Source of the DNA: Nemertoderma westbladi
Taxonomy: Eukaryota > Xenacoelomorpha > Nemertodermatida > Nemertodermatidae
Assembly (NCBI GenBank): GCA_032718475.1
Contig: JAUCBJ010003026.1
Span: 1 to 28,851, forward strand
Reading direction: 5' to 3'
Length of the DNA stretch: 28,851 nt
Shown: positions 10,880-20,953 of the stretch, piece by piece
Layout: each line of letters opens with the position of its first letter
Position numbering within the stretch: the stretch's first letter is position 1
Notes under the pieces: model-generated
What the model was told of the DNA's origin: nothing
Databases searched by the model: none
Seen by the model: only the letters and a program-made list of their open reading frames with translations
Made by a program: the position numbers and the translations under genes

Positions 10880-12030
10880 CCTGTTTGTAAAAAACTATTT
10901 GTCGGAATCGATATCATGGGTTGTATCTCGAGTTGAAGGCCAAATAATAGTTGAGCTGTCGTAGTACCCAGGTATAGCATTTGGAGGGATCTATATACCC
11001 CCATTGACTCACCTTATTTTAATAATGAGTATTTTGGTAACCTACATGCCAGGCTGCTGGAAGTTGAGTCGTAGGAATTGATCCTACTGGGGGACTTTAA
11101 TTCCCGGGTAGGTCTACTGACCACATCGGGACCCAGCGGAATAAGTTTGGAGTATTCGGGTATAATTGATAGCGTGGTGAATAGCCATGGTAAAAGGTTA
11201 TCTAATGTTTGTCAGGCAGCTGGCTCCGCTGTGTTTAACCACCTGGTATGCGATGGGAATGTCCTCGGAGGAGGGTTTTCTTTCCGTCGTGGATCTAAAT
11301 GGATATCGGAGCTGGATCTGTGTATAGGAAGATAGTCGTCGAGTCCACAAGTTGGATCTGTAGATTTGGACCATTCATTCCGAGTTTCAGACCATGCCCC
11401 GCTGGTGGTTCGAGTTGTCTTACCTAAGGATCGGTTTTATTCATTTGGTGGAATATTGGAAAGGTCTTCCGACCTAGGCGCATCGTTTATTACTCCTACG
11501 GACCCTCAGCACATCTGTCAGAAGGGGATCTCCCACCAATGGGTGTGTGGGGTGCGGTTCGCAGACTGTCTAGTAGAAAGTCCACCTCCGGGCATCTCAG
11601 CCCAGACGGTTGGTGAGTTAGAAGGGGTTTTAAAGGCGGGGTGCAGCACCGTAGAAGCGGCAGCTAGGAGCTTGTTGCTTCAATATCGGACAGGTAGTTT
11701 AACAGGGAACCCTCATGAGTCTCGGTGGAAGAACTTGATATTGTAGGGTGATTCGAAGCAGATCTGGAAAGCTTTGGACTGGAAGGGCCGGCTGGTTACA
11801 AACGGTACCAGGGATAATAACGCGCCTAGCGAGGATGAGTTTAAGACTCATTTCGAGGAGCTGCTAAACCCGCAGGCAGGCTCTAATGAGGCCACCCCGA
11901 ACGAGTGCCCGGCATCTGACTTGCCTTATATCCCGTTTCTCGACGACGAGTTTACCCCTAAGGAATTCGCTGAAGTGTTGAGTGGATTAAATACGTCAAA
12001 AAGTTACCACGGCCTGTGCCCTGGCATAAT
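10880..12030 (+). pseudogene. Endonuclease and connector of an unrelated APE-type LINE, decayed
   Basis: Pieces in several frames line up in the order of a LINE endonuclease. FGGIYIPP-like sequence lies near 10980. LLGDFNSRVG starts at about 11080, then FSFRRGSKWISELDLCI ends near 11330. SDHAPLVVRVVL starts at about 11387, and a connector (EFKTHFEELLNP) precedes a stretch like the start of an RT domain (LSGLNTSKSYHGLCPGII), ending near 12030. Stops at 11333 and 11743 and frame changes break it. The whole RT is missing, so the element is truncated at its 3' side. Its sequence is unlike the RTE-like family in this window. I cannot assign a clade. Confidence 0.75.
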
Positions 12031-12083
12031 AACGGAATATCGGATTATTATATTGCAGTGCTGGTGCTGTTATAATAATTAAT

Positions 12084-12341
12084 TATGTTCCTCTTGCGTC
12101 AATAAACATATATATATATAAATTATTTTATATATGCACTGTACGAGTAGCAGAATTATAAGAATTCTGCGAATTTGTTGGTGTAGAATATCAGAAACTG
12201 CTGAGTTATTCTAATGTGCGGTTCTTGTCATTAATACCAGCGATAGAGAGAATATTAATGGTGTACGAAGGATTGAAGAGCTACTTTTGTTCTATTGATA
12301 AATCTCCTACAGTATTGTTGAACTTTTTTCAGGACCCACTC
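12084..12341 (+). pseudogene. hAT-like transposase remnant, 5' part
   Basis: In the frame whose codons include 12339-12341, the sequence reads TVRVAEL, a TAA at 12159-12161, then EFCEFVGVEYQKLLSY, VRFLSLIPAIERIL, LKSYF and NFFQDPL. This matches the middle of the hAT/RNase H-like transposase proteins common in invertebrate genomes. It stops at a LINE insertion after codon ctc (12339-12341) and resumes in the same frame at 22452. The left limit is uncertain because homology fades upstream of about 12115. The internal stop and the insertion mean it is dead. Confidence 0.8.
12332..12341. repeat. Target-site duplication ggacccactc of the outer LINE, left copy
   Basis: Identical 10-mer at 22442-22451. 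It lies directly before the 3' tail of the minus-strand LINE. Confidence 0.92.
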
Positions 12342-12379
12342 TACTACTAGGATCGGCATGCTGCATTGCAGCTGCATTT

Positions 12380-13588
12380 TTAAGAATGCTGTGCCGGCTT
12401 GTCAACAAAATTGCACCGCCACAACTCCCTATCACCCATGACATTTGCTAGATCATCCGCATCTTTAAGGCCAGTGTCCTTTAAGATGCGTCTCAAGAAA
12501 GTCATGGGCTGTCCACCATGCTTATTCACTCCATGAGGCTGCCAAAGTACAAGATTATGCACTGGCTGGTCCTCACGGCGAAAGCAATGTCCTGCAAAGC
12601 GGAGGCGATTTTGTTCTAGTGTCAAGCTTGGGGGAACCAATGAGACACCTCCAATGTTATATAGTGTCTGGTTGGAGATGTGTGCATTGTACTTGACACA
12701 ATGAACCCGGCGTAGCATTCTTGTGAATGTGCCATCCAGAGATTTGGTGTCCTCAGCAGTTAGAGCCCAGCATGGACTCCCGTAGAGGAGTACTGGAACT
12801 ACTGCTGCTCTAAATAATCGGACCTTAAGTTTCCGATTAATTCTCGGTGACTTCCAAATCCTGGAAAGCCTATTCAAGGCAGCCCATGCCTTTCCCTTAC
12901 GTATTCGAAGGTCCTCACCTGACTTTCGGATCCATGATCCCAGGTAACAGAAGTCGTCCACATGCTCAAGCATACCATCCTTTGAGCTTATGCTCATCCT
13001 ATCAGAGACTTGCTGAGGACTTTCAAAGTTAACTGTCAGAATTTTGGTCTTTCTGGAGTTAATAAAAAACCAACACTAGAAGCAGCATGTTCTAATGAGC
13101 TGAGGAGCCGTTGGGCTCCCTCTAATGATTCTGAGAGTACTCCTAAGTAATCAGCAAAGTCTAGATGAGTTAGGTACTTGGCAGGATTTCCTCGACTTCT
13201 GGAGCCAGTAGGTGGAGTTATCATCACCCCATCATCATTATGATGATCTAAGGACATGCGTAGAACATAGTCAACCACAATAATGAACAAGAATGGTGCA
13301 AGTGTGTCTCCTTGGAGGACGCCCCATAACACTTCAAATGGTTCTGTGTCACCGTCAACAGTAGACACAAATGTTGTCGAACCATCGTATACTGATCTGA
13401 TTGCTGCAATAATTTCATCAGGAATCCCATATAATGAAAGTATGCTGAACATACGTGAGCGAGAGACTGAATCAAAGGCCTTGAAGAAGTCAACAAAGAT
13501 AACAGCCAGATGCCTGTCTTTCTTTTTTGATAATTCTTCAATTATCCTTCTTAAGTGCCAAAATGGGCTCCATGGTCCCCCGACCTTT
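12380..13588 (-). pseudogene. Reverse transcriptase, 3' half of LINE copy 3
   Basis: Reads on the minus strand from the inner-LINE junction. Motif A (VIFVDFFKAFDSV) and motif B are intact. The catalytic box is FADY instead of FADD because codon 13147-13149 is TAC, removing one of the two metal-binding aspartates. A 1-bp deletion in the ggtctttt run near 13070 shifts the frame, giving two open pieces (13036-13452 and 12380-12997). The C-terminal region RLRFAGHCFRRED and the normal TAA end at 12380 are present. Even before the inner LINE inserted, this RT may have been inactive. Confidence 0.88.
13580..13588. repeat. Target-site duplication ccgaccttt of the inner LINE, left copy
   Basis: Matches 20429-20437. 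Its T end merges with the poly(T) run, so 8-9 bp is a minimum. Confidence 0.82.
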
Positions 13589-13603
13589 TTTTTTTTTTTT
13601 TTT
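13586..13603 (-). other. Poly(A) tail of the inner LINE
   Basis: A run of 18 T on the plus strand, which is poly(A) at the 3' end of the minus-strand inner LINE. About three of these bases belong to the target duplication. Confidence 0.85.
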
Positions 13604-14002
13604 CTCTAGCAGTAGGACTGTATATTGAATTAAGCTTAACAGGGTCACATTATGACAATTGACAATAACAATAACAATTCGGACAGATAAGGCCCTATAT
13701 CCAGCTTAGTTATTATATCAGATTAGAGTTGCTAGGAGTGACAGTTGTAAATATATGGTAAACAATAAACTTTATAAAATAAAAATATACTAGACCAACG
13801 GGCGCGCTGACTCACAACCAAGCCACAAAATAGAAGGCACATAAATAAACGTAAAAAATAAAAGTAATATAATGTAGCAACATACAGTGAAATTTTATTT
13901 ACATTACCAAATGAATCTATTTAATTAGCTAACAAAGACAGTTGAAGGGAAAAGGTATATATGCAAGCAAGTAAGTAAATATTTTGGGCTAATGGTTTTG
14001 TT
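13604..14002 (-). other. 3' UTR of the inner LINE
   Basis: AT-rich, between the ORF2 stop (14003-14005) and the poly(A) tail. No coding signal. Confidence 0.6.
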
Positions 14003-15949
14003 TTATTGTGAAAGAAGCCGAAAACGCTGAGTAGAGACAATTAAGGTGTTTAGAAGGGAGAAATATTTGTTGTAATCGGTCGCAGATATACCTTGCCCCT
14101 CTAAAACAGAGTTTAATGACAGTGAAGCCCCCAGGGCTTCCAACCCAACCTTCAGTGTATGGCGGGCACCAGAGTAACTCGGACAAGTTATAAAAAAGTG
14201 AAAGGCGTTTTCTGTGGCAGCACCGCATGAGGTGCACTCAGGTGAGTCCTGAAGGTGCCTGGATACCATGTCTGCAGATAATTCACTACACCGCAGTCGC
14301 AACTGGCAGACAATGATTTGAAATTTGCGGGTTCCAACACAGTAAAATGGTTTGATAACATTATTTGAAATGAGTCGGGATTTAAACGTCGGGAGAGGGA
14401 GTGAACGTGTTGAAAAAGGGAGATCGTTCCATTTTTTTATAGTGTTTGGAAAGAAAGATTTGCCATAAAGGTCTTTACGGTACGATATTTGGGAAATGTT
14501 GGCGCTGTTTCTGAGAGGGTAACTATGTGATGGGTTTTGCCCCACTGTAATTGGGATTCTGGAAAATAAGTACTCCCGGAGTTAACTTGTTAATAATTTT
14601 ATAAAAAGTTATTAAGCAGATGGCTGAGCGTCTGGAAGAGAGACTCTGTATGTTGCATTCGGTATATAACTTGCTATGTGAAGTGCGAGATGGAGCACCA
14701 GTGGCAATTCTTAGAATTTCAAGTTCAAAATTGTCAAGTAGTTCAGACATTTCTTGAGATATGTTGTTCCAGACCGCACAGCCGTATTCCAGTTTAGGAC
14801 GTATAAATGTTTTGTATATTTTTAGTATTGCATCTTTGGATAGGACGTATTTAGTTTTCCGCAGAACCAATAGATTTCTCGAAACTGAGTTAATTAGTTC
14901 TAGGACATGGTCATTGAACTTGAAATTGGAAGAAAATACCAGTCCCAGGTGTTTGTGAGTCTCACCACACGGAAGGGTCTCACCATTTAGATATAGTGGC
15001 ACTGTCTGGTAGGGGATGGAACCACACATAGTCATTACAATGGTTTTCTCTGGGTTAAAAGTGACGAGCCATTTAGTAGCCCAAGTGTGTAGTTCATGAA
15101 GTTCGTGGTTAAGAAAGTGAGCGCGCACAACAGGATGACTGATTCTAGATGAAAGAGATGTATCGTCAGCAAACAGTGAACAGTTTGCCGACAATACATC
15201 AACAAGGTCATTTATGTAAATAATAAATAAGATGGGACCGAGCACACTTCCCTGGGGTACGCCTGCGAGCACCGCCAGAAACAGTGAGCATGTCCCATCT
15301 AGTACTACACGCTGCCAACGCCCTGATAAATAACATTGGAACCATGCCAATAAACAACCGCGGATTCCCATTCTATATAATTTTTCAAGGAGACCTGCGT
15401 GCCATACCCTGTCAAAGGCTTTTGTGACATCACAGAATATTACTTGTGTGACGTCGCCTTCATCCCATGCCTGGCACCAGGAGTCGTATAGGAAGAGAAG
15501 TTGGTTTTGGCAACTATCGCCGGGAATAAATCCTGATTGTCGTTTCGATATTTTATGCCATAGGAAATTCCAGGTATGCTTTCTGACAACAGTTTCAAAA
15601 AGCTTAGAAAGGTTATTTAATAAAGAAATTGGGCGATAGTTGCCAGAATTATAAAATTCTCCCTTTTTAAAAATTGGAGTAAATTAGAATACTTCCAGGA
15701 TTGTGGAAAAATAGAAATGTTAAGTAACGCGTTAAATAAAATAGTTAGACCGACTATTAAAGAGCCGGATAATGATTTAATAACTCTGTTACTTATTCCA
15801 TCGATACCAGGAGATCCATTCGTTTTTAAGGACGAAATACCTGCACCTACGTCCTCTTCTGAAATCTGTATGTGCTCTAGGACTGCTTCTTCAGGGACGC
15901 CCTGAACAGTAGAGGGGTCGGGGTGTAGTGAAGTCGGGGGTAAAGATTG

Positions 15950-17015
15950 TGGTATGGGATGTACCGCTGCAGGCTCCACGGGATATACCACCGATGGTAC
16001 AGTCTGGGGTATGGGGTGCACTGCTGGAGGTACAATCGGAGGTGTGGGATGTACTACCGGTGGTACAGTCAGGGGTATGGGGTGCACTGCTAGAGGTACA
16101 ATCGGAGGTGTGGGATGTACTACCGGTGGTACAGTCTGGGGTATGGGGTGCACTGCTGGAGGTACAATCGGAGGTGTGGGATGTACTACCGGTGGTACAG
16201 TCTGGGGTATGGGGTGCACTGCTGGAGGTACAATCGGAGGTGTGGGATGTACTACCGGTGGTACAAGTCAGGGGTATGGGGTGCACTGCTAGAGGTACAA
16301 TCGGAGGTGTGGGATGTACCACCGATGGTACAGTCTGGGGTATGGGGTGCACTGCTGGAGGTACAATCGGAGGTGTGGGATGTACTACCGGTGGTACAGT
16401 CAGGGGTATGGGGTGCACTGCTAGAGGTACAATCGGAGGTGTGGGATGTACTACCGGTGGTACAGTCTGGGGTATGGGGTGCACTGCTGGAGGTACAATC
16501 GGAGGTGTGGGATGTACTACCGGTGGTACAGTCTGGGGTATGGGGTGCACTGCTGGATGTACAATCGGAGGTGTGGGATGTACTACCGGTGGTACAGTCA
16601 GGGGTATGGGGTGTACTGCTAGCTGCTAGAGGTACAATCGGAGGTGTGGGATGTACCACCGGTGGTACAGTCTGGGGTATGGGGTGCACTGCTGGAGGTA
16701 CAATCGAAGGTGTGGGATGTACTACCGGTGGTACAGTCTGGGGTATGGGGTGCACTGCTGGAGGTACAATCGGAGGTGTGGGATGTACTACCGGTGGTAC
16801 AGTCTGGGGTATGGGGTGCACTGCTGGAGGTACAATCGGAGGTGTGGGATGTACAACCGGTGGTACAGTCTGGGGTATGGGGTGCACTGCTGGAGGTACA
16901 ATCGGAGGTGTGGGATGTACTACCAGTGGTACAGTCGGGGGTATGTGGTGAAGCACTGGAGGTACTACAGAAAGTACCACCGGTGGTACAGGCTGGTGTG
17001 TGGGATGTACTAGCG
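15950..17015 (-). repeat. 66-bp in-frame minisatellite inside ORF2
   Basis: About 15 full units and one divergent partial unit, with starts at roughly 16009, 16075, 16142, 16207, 16274, 16340 and so on to 16940. In the ORF2 sense each unit gives 22 residues: VPPVVHPTPPIV followed by PPAVHPIPQT. Sixty-six is divisible by three, so copy-number changes keep the frame. Two indels (about 16265 and 16620) break it. The array lies exactly between the endonuclease connector (AQVLNNRFVINSTLPGLLP) and the start of the RT (EEAVLEHIQISEEDV). Confidence 0.93.
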
Positions 17016-18342
17016 GTGGTGCTGTCTGAGGTGTGGATTGTACTGGGGTCGTCGGTAATAAACCTGGTAAAGTGGAATTAATGACAAATCTGTTATTTAG
17101 AACTTGGGCTTTGTCAAAGGCTTCATACACCGCTGTATCACCATCAAATAAGAACGGGATGGATGATAATTTGTTTTTCCCCAGTACCGACTTTACTATT
17201 GAAAACCATTTCTTAGAGTCTAAGTTGCTGGAACTTTTGGTTGATAAATACAATTCACTAGAATATGAAGCCTTAGCTAAGCGAACTTTTTGAGTGACAA
17301 AATTTCGATATTTTCTGAAATTGACCCATTGATTTGAGTTGTTGGGTGTCCCTTTGGCTCGTTTGTGTAGCCTTTCCCTGCGCCTGAACAGTGAGCGCAA
17401 CTCATTATTTATCCACTTAGGGTCGCTGGATCTGGTTTTTATTTTGTGGCTGGGAATAAATCTATTCGTACCTTCAAGTAAAGTCTCTGTGAGAAAATTA
17501 ACACCTTCAACAGGGTCATCGGCATGTGCACCAAAGTAGCTACTAAGACATTTGCTATTTAGGAATTGTCTGAATTCTCCCCAGTTCGCTTTGTCATAAT
17601 CCCATACGGTACGAATGAAAAGGGATGGCGGTTTGATATCAACGTTTAAGTCGATACAAATTGGCGAGTGGTCAGAAATAGGAAGGTTGTTGTCAAAACA
17701 AATATCAGCATGTGCGTCCGCCTTAATTTTCAGGGGAAGTAAATTAGTGAATAATAAGTCAATGCAAGATTGGGATTGGGATCGAGTTATAGAGTTTATC
17801 ACTTGGGTAAAACCAGTTAAAGAGCAGAATTTGTTTACTAGAAAAGGAGTTCGGTGAAAACAGTTGGTATTAAAGTCACCTAAAAGAAGAATTCCATCAT
17901 ATTTATACGCTGTCGTGATGTTACAAATAACATCGTACAAGGTATCCCAGTACTGTGCAGTAGGTTCGGTGGGTGTGTAAAGACCAATCACGAGAACTTT
18001 TAATTTTACGATGAAAATATCAATAAATATTAATTCTAGACCTTGCGAGTTAAAGGCCCTGCCAGTGCGTCTGAGATGGGGTAATGACTCCCTGATAAAT
18101 AACCCGACACCACCGTACCCCGAGTTGTCAGCGCGGGGTTTGTCATAGTATTTATAAGAGTGTTTGTTCAGCTCACTTTCATGGTCAGCTGCCGTACATT
18201 TTAAAAACCATGTTTCCGTTACAATAAAAATATCAATATTTAAATCTAAGATAGTGTCGTAAATTATTTTTAACTTGTCAGTGCAGATTTTGTTATTTAA
18301 TTTTGGTAAAAGGCTGCGGACATTATGGTGCCATACAGAGAG

Positions 18343-18366
18343 CGGGCCAGGGTTACTCTCTATATC
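18343..18366 (-). other. 2A-type ribosome-skipping motif in ORF2
   Basis: The residues D-I-E-S-N-P-G-P match the consensus D-x-E-x-N-P-G-P exactly. Skipping would occur between the Gly codon (18346-18348) and the Pro codon (18343-18345). The preceding residues include a hydrophobic run ending ISILLCG. Comparable 2A motifs at the N-terminus of APE-type LINEs have been described from sea urchin, amphioxus and other invertebrates. Activity in this copy is inferred. Confidence 0.88.
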
Positions 18367-18522
18367 ACCGCAGAGAAGGATCGATATGGAAGATGGTTGG
18401 AAGGTAATTGAATATACTACTGTGGCTAATAAAACATACACTGGATGCCACTGGGTACTGTTTGCAAACCAATAAGAACCATAATAAAACGTGAAAATTT
18501 TGAATATGGTTTGTTGTGGCTA

Positions 18523-19419
18523 TCCGCCACATTTTGTCGGATAATGTAGAAACATTTGGTTGTTACTGGCTTGCAAACAATATAATGCATTATTAGTAAG
18601 TTTAAAGTTTGAACAAACAAGAAAAAGTGGCCAGTGGAATGGGGCTGTGAGTAATAAAACAACGCGCAATGTCAGTCGAGTCGGGCTATGTACGAAAACT
18701 GTACTTCTACATAAACAAACCAAAATACAACTTACATAAACGGACAACAAATATAAAACAACCATCACCCAATATAATTCTAGTTCACTATACAACAAGA
18801 AACTGGCTGTAGCACAGTACGCCAACGCTTAAGCAACAGTGAGGCAGGTATCAGACCCCACATGACTGCCCACGGGAGAGTCAACAGTGTATTTTTACGT
18901 GTGGCAGGTCAAATATTTTGTGCCGGAATACTGGTACAAAGTACCGGTATAAAAGGCATTATTCGACAAAAATAACATTTACATATTAATACCGGTAAGT
19001 GTGTATATACGATATAGAAAACGGTACTGCCTGACTGGTGGTATATACGATGTAGAAAAACGGTACTTGGAGTAATTTAAACTTAACTGGGGGTAATTAA
19101 TTGTATACCAATACCGGTAGGCCTACAGTAAAAAGAAAGGAAAAGGGAGTAAATCTGAAATCTCCAATATAGGACAAAACGACAAAAATATATTATAGTT
19201 TCCATTAACTGATCAAGGCTAGATAAGCAAAACATAGTATATGTATGTGTATGTACAGATATATATATTGTATGTTAAGTATGAACCTGTTTATTCAAAG
19301 CGACATCTTGGCGGCGGTAGTAGTACTAGTACATAGTACACTGCTGCATGATGCAACAGCGGTACGAGAACGTAAAAGATACTAGGAACCAGTATAGAAT
19401 AGGCCAATTTGCCAAACGT
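18523..19419 (-). other. Inter-ORF region of the inner LINE
   Basis: About 900 bp without a convincing gene. A 40-bp direct repeat lies at about 18999-19066 (gtatatacgat(a/g)tagaaaa then cggtact). The motif taccggta recurs near 18940, 18990 and 19110. Confidence 0.5.
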
Positions 19420-20169
19420 CTACTCGCCTTTACTTAGACCTGAACCACAAATTAATGTGCCGATGTCCACATCGCTGTGGATTGCCACAGGTTTGACACC
19501 CTCCTGGGCCTTAGCCATGATGGTTCCATTGAATGTATATGCCCAGTGAAGCAGACCATTCCGTTTGTGCTCCTTTAAAGTACTGAGTAGAGTGGCACGT
19601 CTTTTCGTCAGATGTTCGGTAATAAAGAGGCCGTTTGATGCAACCGAACCCTTGTTTTTCATAACATGGATTTTCTTTGCCTGGGACAGAAGACAGACTA
19701 GAACGGGTCGCGATTTACCATGGTCATTCTTCTTTACCCCGAAGCGATGAGAGATATCTATGTCAGAAGGCTGCAACCCGAGATCGTGAAGAACTGGATG
19801 GTGATCTTTATTCTCTGGCAGAGCGTGAATCAGGAAATTGGACCTTCGAGATAACTGATCGAGGTCATCGAACTTTGTATCAAATGTGGCTAATCTAGAC
19901 TTAAGCGAAGCCGCTTCTATCTCAAGTTGATCGACGCGAAGTAGTAAGGCGGACAGTTCCGACGTGTCTTTTTTGATGGACGATACTTCCTTCTTAAGGC
20001 TGGTGATATCGTTAATTACTTTCTTCAGGGGCGCAACCTCGGACTTGAGGAAGGAGATATCGTCGGAAAGCTTGCTTATAGCAGAAAGGATTTCGGAATT
20101 GCTGCCGTCTAACTCCTTGTTGGTAGCAGGTGTATTAGAGGAAGAACGTGACTGAGTTGAACGAGACAT
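19420..20169 (-). CDS. ORF1 protein of the inner LINE, coiled coil plus RRM-like region
   Basis: Intact 249-codon frame from ATG at 20169 to a stop at 19420. After a Ser/Thr-rich start, residues about 25-105 show heptad-like spacing (ISKLSDDISFLKSEV, LKKEVSSIKKDTSEL) typical of a coiled coil. It continues into RRSNFLIHALPE, an acidic/His stretch, DIDISHRFGVKK and RPVLVCLLSQAKKIHVMKN, resembling the RRM-like middle of LINE ORF1 proteins. The C-terminal part (FITEHLTKRRATLL) resembles their C-terminal domain. Such proteins trimerise and bind LINE RNA as a chaperone. It is the only undamaged LINE frame in this window. No zinc knuckle is seen. Confidence 0.85.
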   Translation of the reverse strand: MSRSTQSRSSSNTPATNKELDGSNSEILSAISKLSDDISFLKSEVAPLKKVINDITSLKKEVSSIKKDTSELSALLLRVDQLEIEAASLKSRLATFDTKFDDLDQLSRRSNFLIHALPENKDHHPVLHDLGLQPSDIDISHRFGVKKNDHGKSRPVLVCLLSQAKKIHVMKNKGSVASNGLFITEHLTKRRATLLSTLKEHKRNGLLHWAYTFNGTIMAKAQEGVKPVAIHSDVDIGTLICGSGLSKGE

Positions 20170-20428
20170 CGCATACAGTTATATGTAGAGCTGTTTTGAG
20201 GATGAGTTATATTTGCAGAGTACCGATATTGTGTAAATACTTAGAAATGCGCTACCGGTTGCCGGTAATCAGGTAATAATAAGCAGGTATGTATCCCACA
20301 GGCAGGTTGTTAGGGTCTGACAGCAGAGCCTACCACATCATAATAACGGTAAGTACAGCAGTACTGCTGTTCAGTGTAAGTTCATTGGTTATTTTCCTGC
20401 GCAACTAATATTGCTGTTTTATTATCCT
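20170..20428 (-). other. 5' leader of the inner LINE
   Basis: Minus-strand start is aggataataaaacagcaat at 20428, directly after the target duplication. It may hold an internal promoter, but I see no diagnostic motif. Confidence 0.5.
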
Positions 20429-20437
20429 CCGACCTTT
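20429..20437. repeat. Target-site duplication ccgaccttt of the inner LINE, right copy
   Basis: Matches 13580-13588. Confidence 0.82.
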
Positions 20438-20953
20438 ACGGAACCCATTCTGATTTCCACGAAGCAGTCTCTCAATGGGATCCCTGATGCGATTTAATAG
20501 AATCCTATTGTATAGCTTTGCAACAATCGAGATCAATGAGATTCCCCGAAAAGAACCATAGAGTGTTAGGTTGCCCTTCTTGGGAACTGGCACCAACTTA
20601 TTTGTTTTCATTTCTTGTGGGACTCTTGTTGTTCGGTACATGTCTACTATGATGGGATAGATGAGCTTTAAACACTCAGGTATTTTAAATACCTCAGGGG
20701 GAACACCATCTACTCCACTGGCACGATTGGTCTTAATGCTCTTTGCAGCAGCCTTCACTTCTGCAAAGGAGATATCACCAATGGGAATATCTGGGAGTAC
20801 AGACTCAGACACTTTTACTTCTATAAAGTTATCAGGCAATACCCTGTCATTATTGAGGAGCTTTTCAAAGTGGGCTTTCCAACCATTGAGGCGATCGGCT
20901 GGTGATTCAGCCTTAACCTTGGTGGTTGGTTGGCTTTTCCGCCCAGTAAGCAG
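20438..20953 (-). pseudogene. Connector and first RT motifs of LINE copy 3
   Basis: Reads LLTGRKSQPTTKVKAESPAD, then SGVDGVPPEVFKIPECLKLI and GSFRGISLISIVAKLYNRIL, stopping at NQNGFRKGR where the inner LINE inserted. It keeps the base that copy 2 lacks near 7160, so connector and RT share one frame here. It is separated from the upstream endonuclease by the 515-bp deletion at about 20953. Confidence 0.87.

Larger units (their letters stand above)
14003..18441 (-). pseudogene. ORF2 of the inner LINE: 2A motif, APE endonuclease, proline-rich repeat, reverse transcriptase
   Basis: Domains in order: a hydrophobic leader; 2A motif GDIESNPGP at residues 25-33; APE endonuclease with TETWF (Glu76), YGGVGLFIR, LLLGDFNTN and SDHSPICIDL; a basic connector; the 22-residue repeat array; then RT with SSLKTNGSPGIDGI, NYRPISLL, motif A FCDVTKAFDRV, motif B GVPQGSVLGP and the intact box FADDTSL. 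A C-terminal Cys/His cluster (CTSCGAATENAFHFFITCP) follows, ending at 14003. Frame breaks are a 7-bp insertion at about 16620, a 1-bp insertion near 16265, a 1-bp deletion near 15683 (just before NYRPIS) and a 1-bp insertion near 14568. The first codon at 18441 is GTG. No in-frame ATG lies between the stop at 18520-18522 and the 2A motif, so the true start is unresolved. Confidence 0.9.
13589..20428 (-). mobile_element. Complete two-ORF APE-type LINE inserted in LINE copy 3
   Basis: A 6,840-bp insertion with poly(A) at its 3' end and the short duplication ccgaccttt. In minus-strand order it has a 5' leader of about 260 bp, ORF1 (20169-19420), a long inter-ORF region, ORF2 with 2A motif, endonuclease, a proline-rich repeat and RT (about 18441-14003), a 400-bp 3' UTR and poly(A). 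ORF order, endonuclease type and RT motifs (GVPQGSVLGP, FADDTSL) suit the CR1/L2/Jockey group; I cannot fix the clade. It is full-length but carries frameshifts. Confidence 0.92.

Noticed and set aside
10652-10936. Plus-strand 94-codon frame as the endonuclease N-terminus of the decayed LINE
   Set aside because: The residues do not match endonuclease N-terminal motifs. Similarity starts only near its end, in another frame.
4752-13588. The three RTE-like copies as an assembly duplication
   Set aside because: They differ by substitutions, indels and truncation points. Two have their own distinct target duplications and one is on the opposite strand.
15928-17081. Several long plus-strand open frames with repeated Val/Trp/Gly- or Cys/Gly-rich peptides
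   Set aside because: They are antisense translations of the 66-bp array in ORF2. All frames stay open because the unit length is divisible by three and contains no stops.
18950-18965. TATA-like ccggtataaaag in the inner LINE
   Set aside because: It lies on the plus strand, antisense to the LINE, with no downstream gene.
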